Assembly (NCBI GenBank): GCA_016872835.1
Contig: VGYX01000006.1
Span: 62,001 to 126,000, forward strand
Length of the DNA: 64,000 nt
Direction: 5' to 3'
Origin: Planctomycetota bacterium
GTDB lineage: Bacteria; Planctomycetota; Phycisphaerae; Phycisphaerales; SM1A02
Both the position numbers and the translations under genes were made by a program. Below are positions 8,653 through 16,781 of this stretch, piece after piece; the first letter of the stretch is position 1, and each line of letters starts with the position of its first letter. The notes under the pieces are model-generated. The model was not told where the DNA came from and searched no databases. It worked only from the letters and a program-made list of their open reading frames with translations.

Positions 8653-8656
8653 GCAA

Positions 8657-9355
8657 TCAGCGTAGCGCGGGCACGGCTGGTGCAGAAGGCGCGGGTTTGG
8701 GCTTGGCCGGCTCGAGCGGAGGCGGCGAGGGCTCGCCCGGCGGGAACGTGAGTTCCCCGGCGGCTGGATCGATGATGCGAAGGCTTCGCCACTTCATCAC
8801 GGTGGCGCCGGATCGCACGTCGAAGAGTTCCAGGCCCAGATCAGCCTCCACCGTGGCCCTCTCGAACTGGATCGTGACGGGGATCGTGGCGATCGAGCCC
8901 GAAGCCGCGGGCTTCAGCGGCGCGGTGCGAGTGGTGCTGGGCGTGGCGGCGATCAGGTCTCCGTAGCGTTGGCGGACCGGCTCGACGAAAGTGCGAAGCT
9001 GTTCCTCGTTCAGGCTGGTGGCCGGTCCGGACCAGTCCTGCTGCACGGCCGCGGGTTGAGCGCTCATCAGGGCGCGAAGTGGCGGCGTGGCGCCGCGCAC
9101 CAGCAGTGAAAGGCCATGGGTCCACAGCAGCACGCTCATCACGATGGTGCAGATGGCGCCGACGGCGATGGCGGTCCATGCCAGCCAGCCCCCGCGAAGG
9201 TTCGGGTTGCGCCCGATCTGGAACAGCGCCACACCCCCGGTGACGCAGGCCAGCAGCGACATGGGTGGGCAGCAGAGCGGCACGGCGAACATCGCGGCAA
9301 GCACCGCGGTGCGGCTCATTTCCTTGGGGGTTTCGTGGGGCGTGACCGGATCCAT
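8657..9355 (-). CDS. DUF4190-like small membrane protein
   Basis: A 232-residue inner-membrane protein of unknown function. After a short hydrophilic N-terminus come two hydrophobic segments (about 17-45 and 57-80) separated by a short basic loop (QIGRNPNLRGG), as in DUF4190-type proteins. The extracytoplasmic-looking C-terminal domain (about 100-205) is beta-rich, and the tail is Pro/Lys-rich (about 207-232). The ATG at 9355 is the first usable start after the upstream stop at 9366; no clear Shine-Dalgarno is visible. The upstream gene (9366-10052) has the same architecture, pointing to a tandem duplication. Confidence 0.65.
   Translation of the reverse strand: MDPVTPHETPKEMSRTAVLAAMFAVPLCCPPMSLLACVTGGVALFQIGRNPNLRGGWLAWTAIAVGAICTIVMSVLLWTHGLSLLVRGATPPLRALMSAQPAAVQQDWSGPATSLNEEQLRTFVEPVRQRYGDLIAATPSTTRTAPLKPAASGSIATIPVTIQFERATVEADLGLELFDVRSGATVMKWRSLRIIDPAAGELTFPPGEPSPPPLEPAKPKPAPSAPAVPALR
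8659..8664 (-). promoter_or_regulatory. Leaderless -10 (TACGCT)
   Basis: TACGCT ends exactly 6 bases before the ATG at 8652. It overlaps the stop codon of the preceding membrane-protein gene, giving the ATPase-murD unit its own start. Confidence 0.55.
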
Positions 9356-9365
9356 GAGCGGAACT

Positions 9366-10052
9366 TTACGGGTTGGTAGCGTCGGAATCCGGCGCCAGCT
9401 TGGCGGTGCTGCCGTCGGGCAGGGTGATCTCCACTTCCAGCACACGCACGGCCGGCAGCCAGTCGCGTTGGTCGGGATCGGAGGCGGGCACCCACTGCAC
9501 GCGTGCCCAGCCAGTGGCGGATTGGCGTTCGAACTCAAGCACCAGCGGCATGGAGACGGTGGGAGTCAGGGCGGAGCCACCCACGGATTCGTTCACCTGC
9601 GAGATGGAACGAAGTTCCCCAAGCGCCAAGCGCACCTGCGCAGCGAACCGGGTCATGGATTCGGCGGTTGGTGCGGGCAGTGGCTGCGCGAACGAGAGCA
9701 AGTCCGCGACGGCTGGAATGGCTGCGGCGTGATCGCCTGTGATGGCCGCCGTGAGCGCCACGGTGGTTCGCCTCTGCATGGCGGGTGCCAGCCAGCGGCC
9801 CGCAAGCAGCGACACGCCGACCTGTACCGACAGCGCCACACCCGCCATGATCAGCGCGATTCGAGGCAGCAGGGTGGGGGCGCCGCTTCGGCGCGCACGC
9901 TGAAACGAGATCACGCCACCAAACGCCGCGACACCCGTGAGCAGGGGCATGCAGGTGATCGCGGAGAGTGCGGCGAACACCAGTGCCCCGATCGCCATCC
10001 AGTCGCGAGGTCGGGTCGCGGCGGTTGGAGGCGTGGTCGGTTCGGATGACAT
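9366..10052 (-). CDS. Tandem paralogue: two-helix membrane protein with beta-rich C-terminus
   Basis: Membrane protein of unknown function, about 228 residues from the ATG at 10052; in-frame ATGs at 10085 and 10100 are alternatives and the start is uncertain. Two hydrophobic stretches (IGALVFAALSAITCMPLL and LIMAGVALSVQVGVSLLAG) are followed by a domain containing MPLVLEFERQ and a VLEVEITLPDG strand, which align by position with IPVTIQFERA and the LRIIDP region of the next gene. The two genes are 10 bp apart and probably one transcript. It begins just past the terminator at 10102-10133, so it needs its own promoter; none is obvious. Confidence 0.6.
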   Translation of the reverse strand: MSSEPTTPPTAATRPRDWMAIGALVFAALSAITCMPLLTGVAAFGGVISFQRARRSGAPTLLPRIALIMAGVALSVQVGVSLLAGRWLAPAMQRRTTVALTAAITGDHAAAIPAVADLLSFAQPLPAPTAESMTRFAAQVRLALGELRSISQVNESVGGSALTPTVSMPLVLEFERQSATGWARVQWVPASDPDQRDWLPAVRVLEVEITLPDGSTAKLAPDSDATNP

Positions 10053-10096
10053 GAAGGCGCGGAGGATAGTCCGTGGCTTCTGCATGGACGCCAAAC

Positions 10097-10133
10097 ACAA
10101 AAGACCCCTGTGTCCGTGAGGACACAGGGGTCT
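10097..10133 (-). terminator. Strong intrinsic terminator of the PEP-CTERM-like gene
   Basis: A perfect 14-bp stem (10102-10115 with 10120-10133) and a 4-base loop, followed on the minus strand by TTTTG. It lies about 30 bp after the stop of the gene ending at 10162 and reads in that direction. Confidence 0.9.
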
Positions 10134-10161
10134 GAAGAGTGTGGAAATGGGAGGCCGAAAC

Positions 10162-11127
10162 TCAGACCTTGCGACGACGGCCGATCAGGCCGGCAGCCGC
10201 CAGGAGCGCGCCCGCGCCGGGAGCCGGGATCGCAAAGGTGAAGTGGTTGCTGACCTTGTAGGCGGGGTTGGTGCCGGTGGTCAGAGCGCCCGAGAAGGTG
10301 GTACCCGACTCGTTGTTGGTGCCGCTGCCGTTCTTGCCCACCATGTTGAACTGCGCCTGCATGGTGATGGTCTGACCCAAGCGATCGGTGATGTCGATCG
10401 CGAAGCGGCCGACCATCCAGTGGAAGTCAAGCGAAGCACCGGCTGCACCAGTGAGCACGGCGGCGCCGGCGGCCGTGGTGCGGCCGGTCTGCATCTGGCC
10501 CTTGGTCAGAAGCACATCCGCACCGCGATACAGGTCTGTGTAGGTGCCGTTCCAGTTGCTGTTGTACAGGCTCACGCGGGCGAAGGGGTTTTCGTTGCCA
10601 GCAGCGCCCGAGTGGGCGTTGCCACCCTTCGCGCTGTACCAGCCCGCGGTGCTGCCTGCATCAATGTAGTTCGAGCCAGCGATGCCCATCTGGGAGAAAC
10701 CCGAGGCAGCGGTCCAGTTGCCTGCGACGCTGTGATCGATCAAGGTGCCAGCGCGGTTGGTGACCTTGGCATTTGCGCCCTGCGCGCGATTGCCCCCGGC
10801 GATAAAGCTGTCCCAACTCTTGGCGGCGCTGTCGGTGGGCAGCCAGCCGTTCCCATTGCTTCCAGCCTGCACGAAGATGTCGCTGCTCGCGGTGCCAAGG
10901 CTGGTCTTGAAGATCACACCGTGCGTGCTCAGGCCAAGGACCGAGCAGCCGAGTGTGTCACCGAGGTGACTGCCCTTGGCATAGATGTCAAGAACCGAAT
11001 AGAAGCGGGCGCTCGCGCCCGAGCCATCATTCACGATGTAGGTGTCGGCGTAGAGCTTGGACTCCACGGTGGCGAATGCGGAGGCGGCGATACCAATGGC
11101 CGACGCAGCAACGAGATAGTGCTTCAT
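10162..11127 (-). CDS. Secreted protein with PEP-CTERM-like sorting/anchor tail
   Basis: A 321-residue exported protein. The start at ATG 11127 has AGGGAAGAAG directly upstream and begins a signal peptide (MKHYLVAASAIGIAASAFA). The mature part is Ser/Gly/Asn-rich with low charge, resembling surface or extracellular autotransported beta proteins; I recognise no enzyme motif. The last 25 residues form a tripartite sorting signal: PAPGAG, a hydrophobic run (ALLAAAGLIG), then RRRKV. That variant of PEP-CTERM/VPxP tail is typical of planctomycetes of the Phycisphaerae type and predicts processing by an exosortase-like system. Monocistronic, with its own long leader and strong terminator, suggesting high expression. 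Confidence 0.8.
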   Translation of the reverse strand: MKHYLVAASAIGIAASAFATVESKLYADTYIVNDGSGASARFYSVLDIYAKGSHLGDTLGCSVLGLSTHGVIFKTSLGTASSDIFVQAGSNGNGWLPTDSAAKSWDSFIAGGNRAQGANAKVTNRAGTLIDHSVAGNWTAASGFSQMGIAGSNYIDAGSTAGWYSAKGGNAHSGAAGNENPFARVSLYNSNWNGTYTDLYRGADVLLTKGQMQTGRTTAAGAAVLTGAAGASLDFHWMVGRFAIDITDRLGQTITMQAQFNMVGKNGSGTNNESGTTFSGALTTGTNPAYKVSNHFTFAIPAPGAGALLAAAGLIGRRRKV

Positions 11128-11327
11128 CTCTTCTTCCCTTTCCCTCTCTTCAGGAGGATCTAGTTGTTGTCGAGGCGTTTCTCCCTCTCGCCTGGTGGAC
11201 ACTCATCCATCAGGCAGTGCCTCGACGTGTGAACTTCCGAACGATCGCTTCTGTGGGTTGCGTTGAAAGCCCACGAAGAAGAAAAAGCGCTGTTTCGGGG
11301 CGCGTGTGAGGCGTCTGGGGCCGTTCT

Positions 11328-11348
11328 TTGGCAAAAAAGCCAATGATA
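11328..11348 (-). promoter_or_regulatory. Candidate promoter/operator for the PEP-CTERM-like gene
   Basis: A perfect palindrome TTGGCAAAAAAGCCAA reading as 5-bp arms around a 6-A spacer lies at 11328-11343. It touches a TATCAT hexamer on the minus strand (11343-11348). A start downstream of TATCAT would fall inside the palindrome, giving a leader of about 200 bases. No convincing -35 is seen. The rest of the 250-bp gap holds no gene. Confidence 0.35.
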
Positions 11349-11378
11349 GACACCCAAGACAGTTATTACAGGACTCTA

Positions 11379-12956
11379 TCAGGCGCCTGCCGCCACGGTA
11401 TTCGGCAGCACACTGCCATGCAGCAGCAGCGCCGCGGAGCGATCCACCCGCGCCTGCACGATCTGACCCACCATCGACTCTGGTTCCGCGCCCGACGGTG
11501 CATCCATCGCCACGATCAGATCGCCGGCCGTGCGGCCACGAAGCGCGCGCTTGCCCGCCGCCGCGCGCTGGCCTTCCCACCGCAGCTCCACGCCACCCGC
11601 GGGCACGCGTGCAGGCGCGGCGTCGGTGAAACACTCCTCGATGAGTACGTCGACCTCGCGGCCCACCCAGTTTGCATGCACGCGCGCGCTCGTCTCCGAT
11701 TGCAGCGCAAGCAGTTGGTTGTTGCGAAGACGCTTTACCTCGTCGGGCACGTCGTCGGGGAAGCGATCGATCGCGATCGTGCCCGGCCGCGGCGAGTACT
11801 TGAAGATGAAGTTGTTCTTGAAGGGCAGCGTGCGTACCAGATCGCAGGTCGCCTGGAAGTCCTCGTCGGTCTCGCCGGGGAAGCCCACGATGATGTCGCC
11901 CGCCAGCGTGGCGTCGGGCAGGATCTCGAAGACCTCGTGCACGAAGTCCTCGTACTGCGCGCGCGTGTAGCCGCGGTTCATCAGGCCAAGGATGCGGTCA
12001 CTGCCCGACTGTGCGGGCGCGTGCAGGTAGCGACAGATACGCGGGCAGTCGCGCATGACCTGCAGGATGTCGCGGCCGAAGTCGCGCGGATAGCTGGTGA
12101 CGAAGCGAAGGCGCTGGATCGCGGGCACTTCATCGTGAATGCGCTGCAGCAGGCGCGCGAAGGTGGTGACGCGCTTTCCCTCGGGAATCGGGCTTCGGAA
12201 GGCCTGCAGGCCGGGGCCGATCTGCGGCGCCTCGCGGCCGCCCACGGTCACGGCGAGGCCATGCTCGTAGCGATAGTGATTCACCGTCTGCCCAAGCAGC
12301 GTGATCTCGATCGCGCCCGCGTCGGCCAGACGCTTGCACTCGTCGATCACATGGTCGGGTGGGCGGTGCACCTCGGCGCCGCGCGTGTAGGGCACCACGC
12401 AGTACGTGCAGAACTTGTTGCATCCGCGGGTGATGCGCACCTGTGCGCTGTGCGCGCGGCGGCCCTCGGCGTCGGGGTCGAAGGCGCGCGAGAGGTCGAG
12501 GGTTTCAAGATCATCCTGCACCGCACTCAGCACTGCACTTCGCCGGGTTCGGTTGCCGGCCAACGCCACGCGTTCGGCCTGACTGGCGGCTTCGCTTCGG
12601 CGGGCGGCATCGAGCAGGGCGGGCAGGCGGTCGAGTTCACCCGGGCCGCACATGACATCGACCTGCGGGTAGCGGCGCAACATGTCCAGCCCGTCGCGCT
12701 CGGCCATGCAGCCGAGCACGCCAAGCAGGACCCGCTCTCCCTGCGCTTTGCGCTTTCCCACCAGCCCGATGCGGCTGTAGGCCTTGCTTTCCGCGTGTTC
12801 GCGCACCGAGCAGGTGTTGAAGAGCACCACTTCGGCCTGCTCTGGAGCGTCCACGAACGAGTAGCCCAGCCGCAACAGTTGCCCACGGACCAGCTCGGAA
12901 TCGAGCTCGTTCATCTGGCAGCCGAAGGTTTCCAGGTAGATGGGAACGCCGGGCAT
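11379..12956 (-). CDS. miaB: tRNA-2-methylthio-N6-isopentenyladenosine synthase
   Basis: Radical-SAM methylthiotransferase that modifies A37 of UNN-reading tRNAs. 525 residues, longer than the usual ~440-475. The UPF0004 domain carries its three cluster cysteines (C13, C49, C83). The radical-SAM motif is CNKFCTYC (C179, C183, C186), and a TRAM-like domain closes the protein. Extra length comes from an insertion of about 25 residues after HYRYEHGL (around 250-275) and from a stretched linker between the first two domains. A TAGACT hexamer lies 12 bases before the ATG. Divergent from ftsW. Confidence 0.93.
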   Translation of the reverse strand: MPGVPIYLETFGCQMNELDSELVRGQLLRLGYSFVDAPEQAEVVLFNTCSVREHAESKAYSRIGLVGKRKAQGERVLLGVLGCMAERDGLDMLRRYPQVDVMCGPGELDRLPALLDAARRSEAASQAERVALAGNRTRRSAVLSAVQDDLETLDLSRAFDPDAEGRRAHSAQVRITRGCNKFCTYCVVPYTRGAEVHRPPDHVIDECKRLADAGAIEITLLGQTVNHYRYEHGLAVTVGGREAPQIGPGLQAFRSPIPEGKRVTTFARLLQRIHDEVPAIQRLRFVTSYPRDFGRDILQVMRDCPRICRYLHAPAQSGSDRILGLMNRGYTRAQYEDFVHEVFEILPDATLAGDIIVGFPGETDEDFQATCDLVRTLPFKNNFIFKYSPRPGTIAIDRFPDDVPDEVKRLRNNQLLALQSETSARVHANWVGREVDVLIEECFTDAAPARVPAGGVELRWEGQRAAAGKRALRGRTAGDLIVAMDAPSGAEPESMVGQIVQARVDRSAALLLHGSVLPNTVAAGA

Positions 12957-12968
12957 GGGAGGGGGGCG

Positions 12969-12974
12969 AGTCTA
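12969..12974 (-). promoter_or_regulatory. Possible -10 of miaB (TAGACT)
   Basis: TAGACT ends 12 bases before the miaB ATG; the pyrimidine-rich gap (CGCCCCCCTCCC) has no Shine-Dalgarno, so the leader would be only a few bases long. Confidence 0.4.
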
Positions 12975-13043
12975 GGGTCGCGCCAAGCTGATCCGCACCC
13001 GTTTTTGCCCCTTCTCGGCCCGCGAAGCCGATATCTGGTTCTC

Positions 13044-14261
13044 ATGCGCCCCGGTCACGGATTGCTGTTCATCGTGTTCGCGTTGCTGGTGACTGGCACC
13101 GTGCTTGTGAACAGCGCGGGCCTGACCAGCGCCAACGGCTCCGAGACCACCCTGCAGGAACTGCTGGTGGGCCGCAACACGATGTTCCTGCTGGCGGCGC
13201 TGGCCGCCCTGTGGCTGGGAACGCGGATTCGCGTGGAATCGATCTTCACGCGTCGCGGCTGGTCAAGCCCGATGCCGTGGCTGCTTGGCGTGATCCTGTT
13301 GGGGCTGCTGCTGGCACATGTACCGGGCATTGGCAAGGAAGTGAACGGCGCGAAGCGATGGATTGCGCTTGGTCCGCTCAGCTTCCAGCCCAGCGAGATC
13401 GCCAAGTGGGGTGTCCCGCTGATCGTGGCGTGGCACTGCTGTCGCCGCGCGGGGGCACTGGGCACCTTCTGGCAGGGCTTCATTCAGCCCTTCGCGCTGG
13501 TGAGCGTGATCTGCGCCTTGGTGGCTGTGGAGGATCTCGGCACCGCCGTGCTGATCATGATGGTGGCGCTGGCGATGCTGGTGAGCGCCGGCGTGCGATG
13601 GTGGCACGCGGGCTTGCTGCTGCCGCTGACGGGCGCTGCGTTCGTAGGACTGGTGGTCACCAGCCCGTATCGCGTGAACCGGATCCTGGCCTATCTGGAT
13701 CCATTCGCCGATGCGCAGGGCAAGGGCTATCACGTGATCCAGAGCATGGCGGCGATCTCGGGTGGTGGGCTGCCAGGCCGCGGACTTGGCAACGGCATCC
13801 AGAAGTTCGGCTACCTGCCCGAGGCGACGACCGACTTCATCTTCTCGATCGCGTGCGAGGAACTTGGCATGGGTGGCGCGATCGGCATCCTGCTGCTGTT
13901 CGCCATGCTGGCTTTCACGGGACTTGCGATCACCTGCGCATCGGCGCGCGTGCAGACACCGGGAGGCGAGGAGCGCCGCGTGCCGCTGACCACCAACTAC
14001 GAATCGCTGGTGGCGCTGGGCTTCACGCTGACCGTGAGCGTGCAGGCGCTGATCAATGTCGCGGTGGTCACCGGCCTGGCGCCCACAAAGGGCATCGCGC
14101 TGCCGTTGATCTCGCGCGGCGGCACCGGATGGATCCTGACCGCGTTCAGCCTGGGCATGCTGGCGTCGATCGCGCGCGTGAGCGAGGGTCGGCGCCGTGC
14201 GCTCCAGGTCGCGGGTGTGGCGCAGCCGGAGTCGGACGAGGGAATGCCGCAGCCTGCCTGA
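13044..14261 (+). CDS. ftsW: Cell-division/peptidoglycan glycosyltransferase, SEDS family
   Basis: Polytopic SEDS-family lipid II polymerase of the septum. 405 residues with about ten membrane segments. Family landmarks: GAKRWIALGPLSFQPSEIAKW, DLGTAVLIMMVA, NRILAYLDPFAD with GYHVIQS, LPEATTDFIFSIACEELG and the closing PLISRGGTGWI. The Asp in the TDFIF region and the PSE/K motif argue for an active enzyme. Its pairing with murG directly downstream supports FtsW over RodA. The start ATG at 13044 begins a plausible first helix (HGLLFIVFALLVTGTVLV); a TATCTG hexamer ends 6 bases upstream, so this start may also be leaderless. Confidence 0.92.
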   Translation: MRPGHGLLFIVFALLVTGTVLVNSAGLTSANGSETTLQELLVGRNTMFLLAALAALWLGTRIRVESIFTRRGWSSPMPWLLGVILLGLLLAHVPGIGKEVNGAKRWIALGPLSFQPSEIAKWGVPLIVAWHCCRRAGALGTFWQGFIQPFALVSVICALVAVEDLGTAVLIMMVALAMLVSAGVRWWHAGLLLPLTGAAFVGLVVTSPYRVNRILAYLDPFADAQGKGYHVIQSMAAISGGGLPGRGLGNGIQKFGYLPEATTDFIFSIACEELGMGGAIGILLLFAMLAFTGLAITCASARVQTPGGEERRVPLTTNYESLVALGFTLTVSVQALINVAVVTGLAPTKGIALPLISRGGTGWILTAFSLGMLASIARVSEGRRRALQVAGVAQPESDEGMPQPA

Positions 14262-14267
14262 GAAGCG

Positions 14268-15401
14268 ATGGGCGCGGTGACCCCACAGCAAGGTTCGATC
14301 GTGTTCGCGGGGGGCGGATCGGGTGGCCACCTGAGTCCGGGGTTGGCGATCGCGGAACGCCTGATCACCGTGGCCCCGGAGATCGGCTCTGTCTTCCTGT
14401 GCAGTGATCGCAAGGTGGACGCGATGATGCTGCGCGAGGCGGGCGCGAACTTCGTGCCCATGCCTGCGCGCTCGCCGTCGCTTCGGCCCATGGCGCTGCT
14501 TCGCTTCATGCGCGCGTGGTTCGCGGCGGGTGCCGCGGCGGAGCGGGCGTTGCGCGAGCATGGCGCACGACATGTGGTGAGTCTGGGCGGATTCGTGTCG
14601 GCGCCCGTGGTTCGGCGCGCGCGCAAGATGGGGATTCCCGTCACGCTGCTGAATCTGGACGCCACGCCGGGGCGTGCGAACCGATCGGTGGCGCGATGGG
14701 CATCGAACGTCTGGAGCGCAGTGCGTGCGAAGGGACTGCCTGGATGGAATGGCGCCGTGACGGGATTCCCGGTGCGTCGAAGCGCGATCGCGCCGGGCGA
14801 CGCGGCGTGCTGCAGGGTGGAACTGGGGCTTGATCCTGCGCGGCACACGCTGCTGGTGACCGGAGCCTCGCAGGGCGCGACCTCGTTGAACCGATTCGTG
14901 CCGCACTTCGCCGAACAGCGCGCATCACTGCTGGCGGGTTGGCAGATGCTGCATCTGGCGGGAAGCATGCCCGAGCAAGAGATCGCCGGGCTGGCGAATC
15001 GTTACGCGCGGGCGGGTGTGCAGGCCAAGGTGATTCCCTTCCTGCACCGCATGGGATTGGCGTGGGGTGCCGCGGACGTGGCGCTCACGCGCGCGGGGGC
15101 CAACAGCGTGGCCGAGGCGGCGCTCAACCGTGTGCCGTGCCTGTTCGTGCCGTACCCCTATCACCGTGATCTGCACCAGCGAGAGAATGCGCGTGAACTT
15201 GTCGAGGCCGGAGCCGCAGCGATCGCGCTGGATGCCATCGAGCCCGACGCGAACATGCAGGTCATGGGTCGTCTGCTGGAGAGCCTGCTGGCCGACGGTC
15301 CGGCGCGCGATCGCATGGTGGCGGCGCTTGAGGCCAAGCCGCGCGTGGATGCCGCGGAGCAGATCGCGCGTCGACTGGCGGAACTGGCCCGCAGGCGCTG
15401 A
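14268..15401 (+). CDS. murG: Undecaprenyl-PP-MurNAc-pentapeptide GlcNAc transferase
   Basis: Makes lipid II by adding GlcNAc to lipid I at the inner face of the membrane. 377 residues. The N-terminal GGGSGGHLSPGLAIAE loop is the MurG G-loop. LGGFVSAPVV, LLNLDATPGRANR and TGASQGATSLN mark the donor/acceptor domains, and GANSVAEAALNRVPCLFVPYP is the UDP-GlcNAc-binding segment. Begins 6 bp after ftsW with GAGAAG before the ATG, so it is an internal operon gene using a Shine-Dalgarno. One change from the usual LNxxxG pattern near the N-terminus (HLSPG rather than HVFPA) is conservative. Confidence 0.93.
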   Translation: MGAVTPQQGSIVFAGGGSGGHLSPGLAIAERLITVAPEIGSVFLCSDRKVDAMMLREAGANFVPMPARSPSLRPMALLRFMRAWFAAGAAAERALREHGARHVVSLGGFVSAPVVRRARKMGIPVTLLNLDATPGRANRSVARWASNVWSAVRAKGLPGWNGAVTGFPVRRSAIAPGDAACCRVELGLDPARHTLLVTGASQGATSLNRFVPHFAEQRASLLAGWQMLHLAGSMPEQEIAGLANRYARAGVQAKVIPFLHRMGLAWGAADVALTRAGANSVAEAALNRVPCLFVPYPYHRDLHQRENARELVEAGAAAIALDAIEPDANMQVMGRLLESLLADGPARDRMVAALEAKPRVDAAEQIARRLAELARRR

Positions 15402-15438
15402 GTGCCCGCCACGCAGCTACACGCATACCATCACGATC

Positions 15439-16650
15439 GTGATTCCCTCGCCGCTGCATGCACGATTCGAGCAGGAAGTGCTGGCGCAGGCCGAGCGCCT
15501 GCGGACGGCGGTCGCCTCAGCCGCGCGGCCCGGCGCTGCGGAGACCTCGCCGCTGCAACCGGCGATCGCGTGGATGCCCTATGGCCCGGACGCCGCGGAT
15601 GCGTGCGTGGAGATGGCGGCCGACCTGGGCGCGCCTGCGGCGGAGTACTCGGCGATTCGTCGTGGCGTGGGCGTGATGGACGGGTTCACGCGTGGCACGC
15701 TGCGCGTGCGTGGCGCGGACCGCGTCGCGTTCCTGCAGCGCATGGTCACGCAGGATCTGAAGGAACTGAAGCAGGGCGAAGCACGCGAGAGCTTCTGGCT
15801 GAACCGCAAGGGGCGTGTACAGGCGGATCTGCTGATCGCCGAGTTCGGCGACGAGATGCTGATGGATCTTGATCGCTTCGCCGCGGCGGCGACGGTGGAG
15901 CAGTTGCGCGGCTTCCTGTTCAGCGAGGACGTGCAGATCGACGACGTGACCGCCGCGACCGGACGGCTTGCGCTGCATGGCGCGGCGGTGCTTGCGCTGC
16001 TGCAGGCGCTTGGACTTCCCTCGGGCATGCTGGAGCAGGATCGATCCTGTGCCGCGTGCACGCTCGGAGGGATCGCGACGCGTGCGGTGCGTCGCGACCT
16101 GGCGGGCGTGCCGGGTGTGGAGCTGTTCATGGCACCCGACGCCGTGGTGCCCGTGTTCGACGCGCTGCTTGCGGTGGGACTGTCGCAGCCGGTGCGCGCC
16201 GTGGGGTGGCATGCGTTCAACGTGGCGCGCATCGAGGCGGGATCGCCGCGGTTTCTGGTGGACTTCGGTCGCGAGGCCCTGCCTCACGAGACGGGCGTGC
16301 TTGCGCGGCGCGTGAGCTTCCGCAAGGGCTGCTATCTGGGTCAGGAAGTGGTGGCGCGCATGGAGAGCCTGGGCAAGCCCAAGCAGCGGTTGGTCGGCGT
16401 GCGCATGCAGGAGGATCGTCTGCCCGTGGCTGGCGCCGAAGTGCACGTGGAGGCCGCGGGTGGCGAGGTGATCGGCGCCATCACCAGCAGCGGCCCCGCA
16501 CCCATGCTTGGCAGCGCGTGCGTGGCCTTCGCCATGCTGAAGTACGCCAGCGGCGAGCCCGGCACGCGCGTGCGCGTGGCGGCCGAGGGTGACTGGGCGA
16601 TCGGCGTGGTGCAGCCAAGCCTGCGGTTCCTGCCCGGGGGAACGCCATGA
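15439..16650 (+). CDS. ygfZ: YgfZ/GcvT-like folate-binding tRNA-modifying/Fe-S repair protein
   Basis: Member of the YgfZ/Iba57 group related to GcvT; in Escherichia coli YgfZ is folate-dependent and supports MiaB-type Fe-S radical-SAM enzymes. 403 residues from the GTG at 15439, the first usable start after the murG stop. The diagnostic motif KGCYLGQE with Cys lies in RKGCYLGQEVVARM. The aminomethyltransferase-like core (RGADRVAFLQRMVTQDL, then VDFGREALPHETG) is complete, with an N-terminal extension of about 60 residues. Finding it in the same neighbourhood as miaB is functionally sensible. Start codon is uncertain, as no Shine-Dalgarno is visible. Confidence 0.85.
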   Translation: MIPSPLHARFEQEVLAQAERLRTAVASAARPGAAETSPLQPAIAWMPYGPDAADACVEMAADLGAPAAEYSAIRRGVGVMDGFTRGTLRVRGADRVAFLQRMVTQDLKELKQGEARESFWLNRKGRVQADLLIAEFGDEMLMDLDRFAAAATVEQLRGFLFSEDVQIDDVTAATGRLALHGAAVLALLQALGLPSGMLEQDRSCAACTLGGIATRAVRRDLAGVPGVELFMAPDAVVPVFDALLAVGLSQPVRAVGWHAFNVARIEAGSPRFLVDFGREALPHETGVLARRVSFRKGCYLGQEVVARMESLGKPKQRLVGVRMQEDRLPVAGAEVHVEAAGGEVIGAITSSGPAPMLGSACVAFAMLKYASGEPGTRVRVAAEGDWAIGVVQPSLRFLPGGTP

Positions 16651-16781
16651 AGATGGAGCCCGAATTCGTGCTGTTCATCGCCGCGGGCGTGCTCACCGTG
16701 ATCGTGGCGGTGGTGGTGGGGCTGCTCCTTCGCCATGCCTTCCGCGAGGAACGCAAGCGTCAGGAAGGCGAGAAGCGGTGA
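16647..16781 (+). CDS. 44-residue single-pass membrane protein
   Basis: A very small ORF that fits exactly between ygfZ and mvaB: its ATG overlaps the ygfZ stop (ATGA) and its stop overlaps the mvaB GTG (GTGA). GGGGG precedes the ATG. The protein has one hydrophobic helix (FVLFIAAGVLTVIVAVVVGL, residues 7-26) and a strongly basic/charged tail (HAFREERKRQEGEKR), predicting an N-out, C-in topology. The double overlap is the best argument that it is translated. Family unknown. Confidence 0.7.
   Translation: MKMEPEFVLFIAAGVLTVIVAVVVGLLLRHAFREERKRQEGEKR

Noticed and set aside
13032-13037. TATCTG as leaderless -10 of ftsW
   Set aside because: The spacing (6 bases) fits but the final base is G, so it was not counted among the TANNNT cases.
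11328-13043. Long plus-strand frame running into ftsW (about 570 codons before the FtsW start)
   Set aside because: It is antisense to miaB, which has complete radical-SAM motifs; the frame is open only because of the GC-rich third-position bias. FtsW starts at 13044.
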